Below the pieces are notes generated by a model. The model saw only the letters and a list, made by a program, of their open reading frames with translations. It did no database searches and had not been told where the DNA came from. A DNA stretch of 64,000 nt from Stenopsyche tienmushanensis (Eukaryota > Arthropoda > Insecta > Trichoptera > Stenopsychidae), in contig WACJ01000404.1 of the NCBI GenBank assembly GCA_008973525.1, positions 1,960,186 through 2,024,185 on the forward strand. The letters run 5' to 3'. The translations under genes were made by a program, and so were the position numbers. Positions 13,231 through 24,779 of this stretch are shown here, one piece after another (the first letter of the stretch is position 1; every line of letters starts with the position of its first letter).

Positions 13231-13412
13231 AATAAACTTAAAAAACAGCAAAATATATTGAATAACATTACCTGCTTGAAAACTACTAATTTTTTATTAC
13301 ATTTTTTTTCAGTCTAAGTATAAACTAATCATTATTCAGCATGTAATTTTTTAAAAACATCATTTCACTTCCAGATCGTGTGCGCTATGAAAATTAACTC
13401 ACTAATCAAAGG

Positions 13413-14182
13413 GTTAAAACGCATTGGAATGTTAATGGCTCTGTGGCATTGAATTCTAACATTTTTATATTTACAAACTGCAATGTCAATTCTTCGCCAA
13501 TTACATTTCAAAAATTCAAAATACAAGCAATATAATATACAAAAATTATTTTAATGGAATAATCAGAATGTGTCAAAATTTCAAAGATTGCATACTGTGT
13601 GTAAAGTGATAAAACACACAAAGGAAACCAAATCAATTTCATCTACATGTCATATCATCGAAAACTATCAAATATCATTATTTTCATTATATTTCCAAAT
13701 ATATTTATCACCAGCTTGAAACAAATTACATTTAAATTTCCTTCTATAATTTTATTTCAATAATGAGATCTGTCTTCATAAACATTATTGAGATAAATGC
13801 TTAGCTTATTTATCAAAAAAGCTACTTAAAATTGATAATATTGATGAAGTGAGAAGAAATGTTCTTCGCCGATACAAATTGAGTAATTGATTATGTTAAT
13901 TTATTAAATTTGATGTTTATCTTCCGGTAATTGAATATTATTTGTTGTTTGTATATGTTTTCAAGACACTACACTTGGTGCATTGAAAACCAGTCTGAAG
14001 GATATAAATTGACATTTCAATAAATAAAATATTTTTTTGCTTCAAAATAGAATGCACTGACCATATTAAATAAGTGCATATTATAGTGACATTGAATTTT
14101 TAATAAGAGAAAAAAATCAATATTATCGACATTCAATTAGTTTCATATCAGAGTATTTTGACTAGATCATTAAAAGTTAATG
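13413..14182 (+). repeat. Long diverged direct repeat C, copy 2
   Basis: Same-orientation partner of 5527-6465; lacks some of the internal sequence around 5800-6040. Directly upstream is ACTAATCAAAGGGTTAAAAC, reminiscent of a piggyBac-like terminus. Confidence 0.75.
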
Positions 14183-14299
14183 TATCAGTCCAGAACTTTT
14201 TGTAAAAGAGTACTCGTAGTACGAAAAAATATGAAAATGCTAAGATATACATATATTATACAACACAAGGTTTCATATGATAGAATTGATATCATAAAC

Positions 14300-14607
14300 A
14301 TAATGGTCATAGCAACCATTAAAAAAACCTGTTACTATCATCAAACGTATTCCATGATAATTTTAAGCATTCCAATCATCCCTTACTAACTATAACGTCT
14401 TCGTCTCCTTATAAAACAACTTTTATTTCGTGACTAATAAGAAATAGATGAATGCCTATTTATTTCCTGAACAAACCACATGTACAAAGCTTCCTCCACC
14501 TCTGGATGTTAAGCTTTCTTGAGAGTTTGCCTCTTGCCTGAACCACAATCAATGATGGGCATCAACTTTTGAATGCTCTCGCGATTCATTTTTATATTAC
14601 AAATTGT
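14300..14607 (-). pseudogene. Tigger/pogo transposase relic (empty-site copy)
   Basis: Colinear with 27530-28450 of the Tigger element below but without the piggyBac-type MITE and hAT insertions found there. On the minus strand the sequence corresponds to the CENP-B-like N-terminal region (frame of [20 protein letters not shown] in the other copy); here it is broken by stops. It serves as a pre-insertion reference for the nested insertions at 27584-28193. Confidence 0.7.
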
Positions 14608-16322
14608 GGATCGTTATTTTTTATATTTAAAAATGCTTCAACCTTCATGCCAAGTTCTACACATTTTTGAAAGATGTTTCCTTAAGACTCCTAATTTCTG
14701 AATGATACAACAAATGTTTATACTGAGAAAGGCTATGTTACATGGACAGAATCTCTGATGCGCTCCAAGCATTGATAACACACCATCAAGTACAGATACT
14801 GTGACATTGATTTTGAGACAAATCTTCTTCTTTGAAATCCAATCCACCAAATTAAAAATGGCTCCTCATGAAGTAGTAGTGGTGATTAGCTGGCAAATTA
14901 AAAAATCTTCTTCCATTTTTGTAAATCCAACACGGCTTCATGAGCTATAAGTTAATTGTCGTTAGTTTTTTTTGTTCATTTGTATACTAAACTGACCTTC
15001 ATCTACGATGGCTGAAATGCCTTGTCTCTCAACCCTTTTAAATATCGGTGTTGGCACTTTTCGGAAGTTTTGACAACGATGATATATCGACGTCCGACAC
15101 TAAGAGGGTTAATATCAATCGATATATCATAGATATTCATCAGCACAGGTCATCCAAAGCAATTCTATTGCGACTTCCTTCTTCACTAAAAGCAATAATT
15201 ACAACCAATACTTTTCAAACAGCAAACATTATCGTTTTTCCAATATTGTTCATATGTTAAAAAAACTAGATTTAGAGCATAAAAAGAAGATAAAAATTTA
15301 AATAAAATGTCTAGATTTACAAGAAAATTTAAAGTTATTTAATACCTATTTAAATACCCTTAGACATTGTAAATAGATTTTTTTTATCGTTTTCTCCATT
15401 ATTACATCATTTATTATGCAATGATTATCGTTAATGAAGTCATTTCTGGATTATTAATAACATATTATAATAAAAAATCGTATAGATCCATCAATATTAA
15501 TTTCTCTTGTGATAGGTCAAGATTTTAACGATGACAATATATATGCACATCTAAAACGAGTTTCTCTTCGCATAATTTAAACAAGCCGTTTTCATCTTAT
15601 TCTAATGGATTAGTTAATTATATTTGCATCATTCGATTGTTGAAACTTGGACTAGCCTTTGCTATATCATTATAATGATATGCAATGGTGAACAAAAGTG
15701 GATTTTTTGTAATATTGTGAACTAAAATACATAAAGGGGCACCTTGCTTTCATGATGCAAGCAGCAATTTCTCTTTTTTCATCAATTTAAATTCTTCACG
15801 AGTGCTACTGACGAGGACCACAATGTGGCCATTGGCTAACGATGTGATCCAAATGAATAGAAATGCATGTTGAATTTTAATCAATTGCTACTTACTACAG
15901 ACGACCGATTTTCGTAATGCGTGCAAGTGGGAAGACATCATAACAACAAAAGGTAACTCCACCTAAGTCCATAGGTGATATTTCAACCTTGACCTCCATA
16001 TCTAAAGACATCCACAAAAATTACCATGAAATTGGATTTATTTCTTTGAAAATACAGGAAATCCTATAATTTCTATAGTATTCTAATTAACAAGTCCAAT
16101 AATTCAATGCTAACCAGTATTATATAATATCATTGCTTAAATTGAATATGTATAATCGTAAAATTTTCCAAATTTTAAATTTAAAACGTGTCATTATGTA
16201 TAAATTATACTGGTAACTCTTAATGTAAAAATATAAGACAAAAAACCTGTCAATTATTATGTAAATTAAATATAATTTATATTTTTTATAATTTCAGAAA
16301 TTAAAAAAATATATATTCCTAT
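14608..16322. other. Intergenic, AT-rich
   Basis: No gene recognised. A short unit at 15030-15110 runs from AACCCTTTTAAATATCGGTG to GTCCGACACTAAGAGGGTTAA and has weak inverted ends next to TTAA, possibly a small piggyBac-type MITE; the match is too imperfect to call. Confidence 0.45.
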
Positions 16323-16326
16323 CTTT

Positions 16327-17045
16327 AACCCTTTAGACTACATATCTTATTAAGAACCCCATACATACAAATCATACGTCGTTTCGACGTGTGTAATAAA
16401 AAGTCGTTTCTTTGACAAAAATAAGTAATGCTGGATTACTATTTTAGTAATTTTATATTGCTCAATATATCTAGTCAATAAAATACCAATCTTTTTAAAT
16501 GTAGTGTTATTAAATTATTAAAAACAACTCTAAATATACATTTGGAAAAAAAAAACAACCAAAAATGAGATCTTCTCGCAAACTACTATCAAAATATATG
16601 TTTTTCTTAATAAATCTAAATTCTAATAATTAATTATTATTGTTTTCATCACATATATTTCTTCTATGTATAGTCTTTTTGTATGGATTTAGGAACTAAT
16701 AACAAGATCGACAGATATTAAAATAATGTTCGCCGCAAAGTGGCTTTTTGCATTCGTGACATTACGACTTTGTCATCCTGTTTTTTTTATACGAATATTC
16801 GGAACAATATCGACGTTTTTTGACTTTTGGTTGATGATTGATACTTTCAGAATATTGTTCGGTGGGTTTCGGCAACAAATCTGTTATATTTTGGCGTAAA
16901 TTTTTAACCCCTCCTTTTATTTTGTTATGAAATAATATCATTTACGGTATCCTGATGTACTGTTTGGGTTTATTGAATATCTTTATTTTCATTATTAGTT
17001 TTTGCTATAGAAATACGAATCATACGTCGAAGTGACATGTATTAT
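16327..17045 (-). mobile_element. piggyBac-like element relic (C-terminal end)
   Basis: The left end is TTAA followed by CCCTTTAGACTACATATC, matching the piggyBac arrangement of a TTAA target followed by a CCY-starting terminus. On the minus strand, 16690-16860 encodes a decayed piggyBac cysteine-rich C-terminal domain: KRRYCSEYSYKKNRMTKS, one stop, then CHECKKPLCGEHYFNICRSC. The family's final domain has the same C..C...C..C...C..C spacing and is involved in terminal-repeat binding. AATCATACGTCG motifs at about 16370 and 17022 are probably sub-terminal repeats. The rest of the transposase is missing. Confidence 0.7.
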
Positions 17046-17339
17046 ATTAAAAATGCTGGCACTTACCAATGCGATACGACCATTCCTCGATAGCTCCTGG
17101 CAGCGACATATGTAGTTGATTTGCGACATTACAAATGAGAAAGGCAAAATGCAAGTGAAATGAAGATAATCTAATATGTAAAAAATAGTTTTTGTTTGTT
17201 CGTATTTAATGCGCTGCAGTACCGTTCATCCGATTGCGATAAAACCTTGACAACTTATTGTTTACACTTACGCAAATCACATAAGCATAGTAAAAATATT
17301 TTTTGTGTACGCAATTTGTTATGCGAGACGTTTAGCGTA

Positions 17340-18490
17340 TGCACTATTTTTTCCGTAAGGAGGGGAAATGGTTTAACCACACTGGTGGACCCGTGCCCGA
17401 CAGTAGTGTGAGGTTACGGAGACGCTTCTCACTAAAACCCCTCCTTATTCACTGCTGCCACCCGACTACTAGCTAAATATTGCGCAAGACTGATGCTTTA
17501 TTTATTCTCCTGGATGTCGCCTGTGTGTCGATTAGGAGGATGCTTCTATTGTTCACCGTCTTGTACATTCAGCATCCTCCTTCTGCTGCATAGTGCACGT
17601 CGTGTATTTGCACCACGCATTCCATGCCCTAGCATCCGTTAACATTGAAAGTACAATGTTACTAGGGGAGAACAAGCTGATTCCCATCTCCTCCCGTAGG
17701 ATGTCCCTTTCAGTGATCCATGCTGAGTAGATGAATGTTGTGTGTACAGCATCGTCGTACTCCGTTCCGCAGTGGTGGCACTCCGGGTCGGTCTCTTTGC
17801 CTATTTTGTGTAGGTAGCTACCAAAACAGCCGTGCTCGGTGAGGACTTGGGTCAAGTGGTAGCACAGTTGGCCGTGCTTTCTTTTTCCAGATTCAAAACC
17901 AGGTTTTCAGGTTGGTGGGGCGTCAAATTCTTTCAAGGCCCTGAGGATCAGGTGCCATTTCACCGAGTTGGAGGCATTCTTGACGTCTAACGCAATCATT
18001 ATCGTGTGTCTAGTGGCTTTTACGATGCCACACCATGCCTGTTTCACCGTGTCTACGACTTGGGTGATGGCATCGATTGTGGATACACGGAAGCCGTACT
18101 GGACACAGCGGTCTGTACGCCGACGGACCCAGAGGTGCTTTCCCTTTGAGGATAAGAACCAGCTTCTGTCTTTTCCATGGTCCTGGGAAGATCCCTCCTG
18201 CTAGGCAGGTATTGTATACTGTCAGCAGGAGGTTCGGGTTGATATCGGCGACCAGGCCGATGATTACGTTGGGGACAACATCCAGTCCCTGAGCTTTGTT
18301 GTGCGCCAGCCGCTAAATGGCCCTGGCGAGCTTTCCCGTAGTGAAGGGCTCATCTTCGCCAACCGGGGTGGCCACAGTGTCTACCAGCGTTGGGCTCGGA
18401 AACAGGGCGGTGATCACGGACTCAAGGTTTCCTGGGTTGCTCTGAAACGAATCTGTGGTCGCTGTCCGGAGCTTCCATCTCGCGATCTTG
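17340..18490 (-). mobile_element. R1-like LINE, truncated copy
   Basis: On the minus strand the RT region reads LLTVYNTCLAGGIFPGPWKR at 18158-18234, the conserved 'LYN.CL..G.FP..WK' entry to the reverse-transcriptase domain. Further on, an open frame at 17855-17553 reads LTEHGCFGSYLHKIG then CHHCGTEYDDAVHT, the C-terminal zinc-knuckle motif (CHHC....D...HT) of R1-clade ORF2. Most of the RT core, including the catalytic FADD, is deleted between them. 17340-17550 is a GC-richer 3' UTR similar in style to the one at 60372-60560. Dead, 5'-truncated, internally deleted copy. Confidence 0.8.
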
Positions 18491-18511
18491 TAGGGTTTCT
18501 CCCACGAGTCT

Positions 18512-18590
18512 AGAGTTAGAGCTATCTTCATTGAGAAGAAATTGACGAATAACTAAATAAACTCCAGGATTCAACTCCAACACTCGATAA
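18512..18590 (+). pseudogene. LINE reverse-transcriptase scrap
   Basis: AGAGCTATCTTCATTGAGAA to CTCCAGGATTCAACTCC corresponds to (G)AIFIEKKLTNN*INSRIQ, the same block as 12770-12892, with an in-frame stop. It abuts the R1-like copy on its left. Confidence 0.6.
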
Positions 18591-19780
18591 TTGGTGCCAT
18601 CATGGTCTGAAAAATATATTAGAGAAGACAATGCATGGATTAACATTGCGCATTGGCATCACTGGACGAAGGATGCTCACAAGAAACATCACCAAGGCAC
18701 CGGCAGCTCTTCCGCATCCATGAGCCCGACAGGAGACCCGAAATATCGAAAAGAGGTACTTTTGAATTTTTAATTTACCTCTCAAATAATTACTAAGCAC
18801 GGTTGTATACCCTTTTTTTCAGCATTATTAAAAATATATGCAATCACTTCAATAAATATAATCAAAACATAAAAACTTTCTTTCTTTGTGTGGCAACGCA
18901 ACGCATGCCGGGTAATCACTAGTATTAATATAAAATATGATTACCCTGATGAATGTATCCTGATGGATTTAATAAATCGTACAATGTAAGATATAAAGCA
19001 TCTCATACAATTGAATATGCAATCAATATCATTTTTTTTAAATCAGAATATAATTGTTAATATTTGCTTATTATAGAAATTAAAAAATTATAATAAAACA
19101 TAGTACATTTACAATTTCAAATATTTTGACAAACAGTTTTTAACAGCTCGAGCAACTCGAATACATAATTTATAGTTTTTTATAGCACATAAACACTACT
19201 TACATATAAGCATTAGTATTTTCATAAAACAAACTAAAGACTATTATTTAAATTTGATTACCTAGTATTAATGGCACATTATAAATTTTATAAAATAATA
19301 TAGCCGTCTGTGAAATTATATGCACAGAGACATCTTTATGTAAAACCAAAGCTATTTATTACCTGTGCTACTTGTAAATTTATATTAAAACATATTAAAT
19401 ACTGAAATTTAGAACCAATTTACTTATTGCCCTGAACTTACAATAAAAACGTTAAATGTGCATGGAATAATAAAAATAGTAAAAGACCAAAATATACAAA
19501 ATATGGAAATTTTTCCATGAAATAAAAAATGTTTCTTATTGTTTATATATATTGGCCTGAAGAAACATTATTAACAGACAACAGATTTAGCCCTCGATCA
19601 ATTTAGATTTTCAATCTGAGACAAATCCTGGCCTTCCGGTACACGATTTCCTTATAAAAGACTTAGTTTTCAATTGAAGATTGATATTTCAAAGGAAGAG
19701 CATACATTTCTTAAAATCCTAGAGTGGTTCAAAAACTTTTTAAGACCCCTAAAATTTATGAGGCCTATATGTTTGTATGT
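18591..19780. other. Intergenic, AT-rich
   Basis: Nothing coding is recognised. A possible Helitron-type 3' tail (GCAACGCATGCCGGGTAATC then ACTAGT) lies at 18894-18921. Confidence 0.5.
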
Positions 19781-19789
19781 TGTTGAGAT

Positions 19790-20091
19790 GATCCTAAAGT
19801 AGTTGAAATGCTGTTGCAGAATCATTATGCGATGTCAGAAGTCAGTTATGTATAGAAGGTATGGACTGGAGCAAGTACGCTGCCTTAAAGGACACCGGAT
19901 TTTATATTGTACAGTGTGGTGGCTTCATCTTCATATTTGACGTAGAATATTCTATTTGTTAGGTATGATTTGAGTATAAAGAAGTAATTCATAGTTGTTA
20001 ATTTTATGTAGCAAGCACGGATACCACACTTTATCAAAAGCTTGAGTTACATCCAGGAATGCTACTGAGCAATATTTTCTATCTTCTAAGT
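19790..20091 (-). pseudogene. Jockey-like LINE reverse transcriptase, downstream part
   Basis: The minus strand reads KYCSVAFLDVTQAFDKVWYP then CLLHKI, the first catalytic block of Jockey/I-type reverse transcriptases (F.D..AFD.VWH..L). After frameshifts it continues to YNIKSGVL*GSVLAP, equivalent to the G(V/I)PQGS.LGP motif. It is the direct continuation of 22852-23060, from which it is separated by the hAT insertion 20092-22851. Non-functional. Confidence 0.8.
20084..20091. repeat. 8-bp target-site duplication, left (TTCTAAGT)
   Basis: Identical to 22852-22859. The 8-bp length is diagnostic of hAT transposition. Confidence 0.95.
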
Positions 20092-22851
20092 CAGGGGTCG
20101 TCAACCTTTTTATGCCTACCGCCCACTTTTGCTAACTTTTCATGGTTAAAATTTCCTTACCGCCCACCAACATATGTAGCTATATTTTCAATCCAGTATG
20201 AGTGAAAAAAAAATTATAAGAAAAATTTGGGAGATTTGAAAAAAAACAAGTTTTTATCACCAATATTTTATTGCAACAAAAAATAGTACGTATATATAAA
20301 TACATACTGAAAAAAAACCAGAAATATACATACTGAAAAACAAGAAATTTTAAAAATCATATTTAATAACTAATGAGAACCTTGAGCCTGATGTTGTGTG
20401 ACTAAGTATTTTATATCTGGTTCAATTTTCGTTAAAAACAATCGAAGATCTCCTCTTTCAGTGATTTTGAGGCGATTTCTTTGTTTTGTCATGATGTTAT
20501 TCACGACACTGAAACCTGCTTCGACGAGATAAGATGTGGGAAAGGGTATTAGAATATCTTTCATCTTTTCCCACATTTTTGGATACAAATCAGGCATTTT
20601 TTTTATTTTGCCAAAGTTTTTGGCTTCCCGAAATATTGAAAACATTTTTGCTTTCCTCGTCATATTTTAATTGCAACAACTCTTCTTGATAAACTACATC
20701 GACCTCATCCAAATTTACGTTGAAAGGATTTATCATCCAATTGTATGTCACTAAATTTATAATATCTTTGAATCTTATTTTCATATCAATTTTTAATTCA
20801 GTGATATGACAACTAAACCTTTCGATTTCTTCTTGCGTTATATCTTCTTTTATTGATAATAATTCGGGAAATTGATAAAATTCTCCCTTCAGAAGGTTAC
20901 GATGGAGAATCTCAAGTTTTTCAATAAATAAGGACACAGTATTTTTACAGCTAATCAGTGTTTTATTGGCACCTTGAAGCTGCAGGTTAATTTCATTAAA
21001 TCGTTTGAAAATATCTGCCAAATAAAAAGCATCATGCTTAACCATTTTCAATTGTTGGTAGATTTCTCCTTCTCGATTTTCCTCAAAAAACTGCATGATA
21101 CTGTCGTATAATGCCACAAAGCGAGACAAGCATGCACCTTTAGAGAGCCAACGAACTTCTGTGTGTAAAAGCAGCCTGATAAATTGCTCGTCATTGTCCT
21201 CGCACATAAGTCGAAATATTCTATCATTTTTAGCATTAGATTTGATCTTATTGACCGCCTTAATTATTATATTTAACGATGAGTGTAGACTTGCACTTAA
21301 AGTCTTAGCCACGAGATGTTGTCTGTGCACCACACAATGAACACATAAAACGTTTGACACTTCTTTCTTCAAATAGGCAGTGAATCCACGATAACATCCA
21401 ATCATTGATGGTGCTCCATCAGTAGCACATGCAATGATATTGGTCAATGGTATATTATTTTTTTCAAAGTATACTTTCACAGCATTAAATATTGATAATC
21501 CCTTTGTGTCCGAAATTAGATTCACAGTGAATAACATTTCTTCTTGGAGTTCATTATTATCATCAAAGTATCGTACATAGACCATCAGTAGAGAATTATT
21601 ATCCAAAATAGTAGACTCATCCAGTTGTATGGAAAATGAAGTGTTTTGTAGAATAGTGACAAGCTTTCTTTCAACGTTAATTGCCATTTCATCAATTCTT
21701 CTCCTAATGGTAGTATCACTCAGGGGAAGTGTTTTTAAACTATCAGGTATATCCAGGTGCATTACAGTGGTTATGAATTCTTTTATGCAGGGTATTATCA
21801 AGGTTTCTCCAATGTTATGGCTTTTGCCGGTTTTTGCAATTAAATTTGACATGTGATATGATGCTATTAATCCATCTTCATTTTTTGCATTTTGTTTTTG
21901 AACCAGTCTTCATTGTAGGACGATTTTGAAATCTTTTAAACAATTCTTGAAAATATCCAATTGACTTATTTTGGTATTCTGCATGCTTTGAAGCAAGATG
22001 GTCTCTCAACCGACATGGCTTCATCGCTTCATTGGAAAAAGTCTTCTGGCACAGCAGACACATTGGAAGCAGTTTATTATGAGGTGCTTCGATGAAACCC
22101 ATCTGCAGGTATTCTGGCGAATAGCCACGGGCATATTTTTTCTTTTGAGACATGGGAACACTATTGTAAAAAAGTTATTTAACTTTAGCTTATCACGAAT
22201 ATAAATATGTAGGTACTGCCTACAATTAAACACTACACTTTGTTTTGAACGGATTTCTTGATGTCAGGATTCTTTGAAGACACACGGGCAGAAAGTTTCC
22301 CCGAAGTGAAGCGAATTTGGAAGTAAACCGTCGAAGAGTTTTGAAACGAAGCTTGTTGAAGACCGATGTGTACTGCTTGTGATAATGTGATGGACTGCCA
22401 GAATTTCTACAATTTTGTCAATATTTAACTATCGGTAATTTCGACTTTTGGTAAGATTACCTTGACTTCTCAAAAATTACAAAGGATTATCGTCGTATTG
22501 AATAAAGAAAGGTCTATACATCTTACTTATCCAAAACAGCTGCGCATCTCATTATTTTAATACGTTTCGCATAGATAAAGCCATCATTTCAGCCTGCGTC
22601 CGCTAGGTTCCCAGGACGAAATTCTAAGAATTTGCAATTAGGCACGTGTTACTTTCTAAATGTAGCAATGAAAAAAGGTAATCCGATCGCAATATGTTTA
22701 GTAGATGGATGAAGAAAGCTATGCCGAAAAATAAAAATTGTGAAATGAAATTATCAAAGATTTTTGGGTAAAAGCAAAAATCTCCCACAGCCCACCACGA
22801 AAGCCCTTACCGCCCACTAGTGGGCGGTACGGACCAGGTTGACGACCCATG
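20092..22851 (-). mobile_element. hAT transposon (ZBED5/FAM200-like), 2760 bp, full length
   Basis: Bounded by imperfect terminal inverted repeats: left CAGGGGTCGTCAACC, right (inverted) CATGGGTCGTCAACC. Further inside both ends carry TACCGCCCAC. An exact 8-bp duplication TTCTAAGT flanks it. It carries one transposase gene in reverse orientation, broken by frameshifts. The intact TSD, nearly full length and only a few frameshifts mark it as one of the youngest insertions in the window. It inserted into a Jockey-like LINE, whose reading frame can be followed across the duplication. Confidence 0.95.
20370..22153 (-). pseudogene. hAT transposase (BED finger, RNase-H-like core, hAT C-terminal dimerisation region), frameshifted
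   Basis: Three consecutive open segments make up the gene. 22153-21878 starts MSQKKKYARGYSPEYLQMGF and holds the BED zinc finger (PMCLLCQKTFSNEAMKPCRL then RDHLASKH; C..C...H....H spacing). 21852-20590 (420 codons) holds the RNase-H-like core with FSIQLDESTILDNNSLLMVY, CATDGAPSMIGCYRGFTAYL and the HCVVHRQHL block. 20663-20370 ends with FPTSYLVEAGFSVVNNIMTK then QRNRL, the hAT dimerisation motif. A one-base frameshift near 21890 separates the first two segments and another near 20640 separates the last two. The assembled length of about 590 aa is normal for ZBED5-like proteins. Because of the frameshifts it is probably inactive. Confidence 0.9.
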
Positions 22852-22859
22852 TTCTAAGT
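22852..22859. repeat. 8-bp target-site duplication, right (TTCTAAGT)
   Basis: Exact match to 20084-20091. Confidence 0.95.
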
Positions 22860-23060
22860 GCTTGTGAGTTCTATTAAAGATCTGGTGTATTTATTCCACA
22901 GTCGCATGTTGTTGATGGAGTCCAAATTGGTGATTAGGTATTAGGTTGTTTTTCTCAATTATTGGATTAAGTCTCTTCAGTAGCAGTTTTTTTAAAATTT
23001 TGTAAATTATTGTAAGCTGATGGGTCTGTATGATTTGGCATCATGAGCTTGGCTTTACTG
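22852..23060 (-). pseudogene. Jockey-like LINE reverse transcriptase, upstream part
   Basis: Reading the minus strand from about 23045 gives SYRPISL, then (in a shifted frame) KLLLKRLNPIIEKNNLIPNH and QFGLHQQHAT, the RT block 'YRPISLL....K..EK....RL.P.....LIP..QFGFR..HST'. The frame continues after the hAT insertion at 20091. Several frameshifts are present. Confidence 0.8.
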
Positions 23061-23497
23061 AAAAAAGAATTTCAATATATAGTATATAATATCTAACACA
23101 AAAGTGGTCCGTTGGATTAAAATTGTGATTTTAATCCATTTAGTAGTCAGTGAGCCTAAAAAAGTTGCTGACCACTGTTATTATATTTTAAGGTCTTTAT
23201 GGGATTAGCATTTTGAATTTAGGTACTGCACATATTTATCTCTCAAGTACAAGTAAATGGTTATAAACAAAATAAGGTCACTAAATAAAAAATACATATT
23301 CCATTCAAATATAAATATATCATTTCAAGTTATTCATCATACAAGCATATTTTTTTTTAATTGAACAAAGAATCATTTATAAATTTCCCTTACAAATTTT
23401 TAATTTAAAAAAAAACCAATATTTTACAGTTTTAATATATATTATGAGTTATAAATTAGAATACAGTAATATTATAAAAATATTTGAACTACTTTGG

Positions 23498-24126
23498 TTA
23501 ACTTCCAGTCCCCCATGGATTGATCATAGGCTGAGGGTTTTGAAGATAAGACATAGCAACAGCAGATATGGATAACATGAACGAGCTCAAAATCTAGAAA
23601 TGAAAATTGTAAGAATATTAAATTATATTGTCATTAATGAAATATAAATTCTCAGTACAATCCTGTTAACGGGAGGCATATTCAAATATATCTACTTTAA
23701 TCAAATATATCTTTATGCCAAATTAATAAGCTGAAGACTTCATCTTACAATTTTTTATACAAATATAAAATAAAGCACAGATTTATGACATATTTTTATC
23801 GTATATTATATAACAATACCTGTTTAGCATCATCTGACAGTCGAGAGTTAGCAAAACTGATACAAGAGCAATATAACGCAGTCCAAGCGCACCACTTTAA
23901 TCTCATCATAAGACCGCACATTGAAAATATCATACCTAAATCATCAAAAACACGGTTATTTTTATATTTAATGAAATGCATTTTTACTGATTATTCAAAT
24001 TTAAATATTACCAAGTATATTCATATAATCAGTCGTGAGATCTTCATTAGAAAGATTGACGGTCGCAGGTGGCTTGTATCTCTGTTGACGCTCAACTCTC
24101 CGAGGATCGACGAAATTTGGCAACAT
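23498..24126 (-). CDS. PAT complex subunit Asterix (WDR83OS homologue), 3 exons, 108 aa
   Basis: Asterix is a small ER membrane protein. With CCDC47 it forms the PAT complex, an intramembrane chaperone that shields incompletely folded multipass segments beside the Sec61 translocon (known for the family). Coding exons on the minus strand: 24126-24012, 23935-23820 and 23593-23498. Both introns are GT-AG (donors at 24011 and 23819, acceptor AGs just before 23935 and 23593). The phases join cleanly to 108 codons plus TAA, against 106 in human. Residues 1-36 are the polar cytosolic N-terminus with [14 protein letters not shown] (family: DPRR...RYKP). The next part is the near-invariant [19 protein letters not shown] (38-56), then [12 protein letters not shown] (66-77). 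The end is [13 protein letters not shown] (92-104). Three hydrophobic segments lie at roughly 38-50, 53-68 and 79-95. The ATG at 24126 is the only in-frame start. The gene lies head to head with GMF, about 1.7 kb between start codons. Confidence 0.95.
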
Positions 24127-24719
24127 GATGGATGATTTACAATTAAGCTGTACAGTACCGAACACAAATCAATTAATAATTAGTTTGAACAAAAATTACT
24201 TTAAAAATTAATGAACCGAATAAAGAACGTTTAAATGCTATCCTAAAATATCACTTTATGTCAAAATATAAATATTTAGTCACAATCAACTAATTCTAGA
24301 AATACTCACTGTACGTTAACCTCAGAAATTATAGGTCGTGACGTTTTGATAAGAGTCAATCGTCTTTTATGCATTCCGGCCATAAAAGCATTTTATTCGT
24401 CCATAGCTTTATTGAAATGACGTTTATTATTTTTTACAATCTGTTTATATTTAAGCAAAATTTGTAGGGTTTAAGTCTTAATTTAAATTCATAAATTTTT
24501 TTGCCTAAAGAACATTGTAAAAAATATTTTCATAAATCCTAATATTAATATAGTCATAATATCGATTGTGCTTTAATGTCAAAAAAAAATCTAATTTTAT
24601 AAATAAATTCAATATAATAATATATATTTTTTAAATTAATGTTGATTGCCGATTATTTAAACATACGTAATGTTAGGGCCACTAAATCATCATTTATGAC
24701 TGCAATCTCTTAAAAAAAG
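24127..24719. promoter_or_regulatory. Intergenic spacer between Asterix and GMF, possible shared promoter
   Basis: The two genes are divergent. Asterix 5' UTR should begin somewhere in 24127-24400 and the GMF first exon probably begins near 24720. No TATA box was recognised. The spacer is AT-rich with no transposon ends seen. Bidirectional promoter use is inferred from the geometry only. Confidence 0.35.
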
Positions 24720-24779
24720 TAGTTGTTGCGGGTGCTCGTAGGCGTTCTGTCTAGTGAACTTTGAGTGACTTCATTTAAG
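24720..24779 (+). other. Candidate non-coding first exon of GMF
   Basis: A GC-richer patch, AGTTGTTGCGGGTGCTCGTA to TTCATTTAAG, ends in AAG|GTATTT, a reasonable splice donor. The GMF coding exon is preceded by a polypyrimidine/acceptor TTTGATCTTACAG at 25800 followed by a 30-nt leader. A spliced 5' UTR is therefore expected, and this is the best candidate upstream exon. It contains no ATG. RNA evidence would be needed to confirm it. Confidence 0.4.

Noticed and set aside
23785..24135. 116-codon plus-strand frame as a gene
   Set aside because: It lies antisense across the first two exons and first intron of Asterix, whose minus-strand reading is near-identical to the known family.
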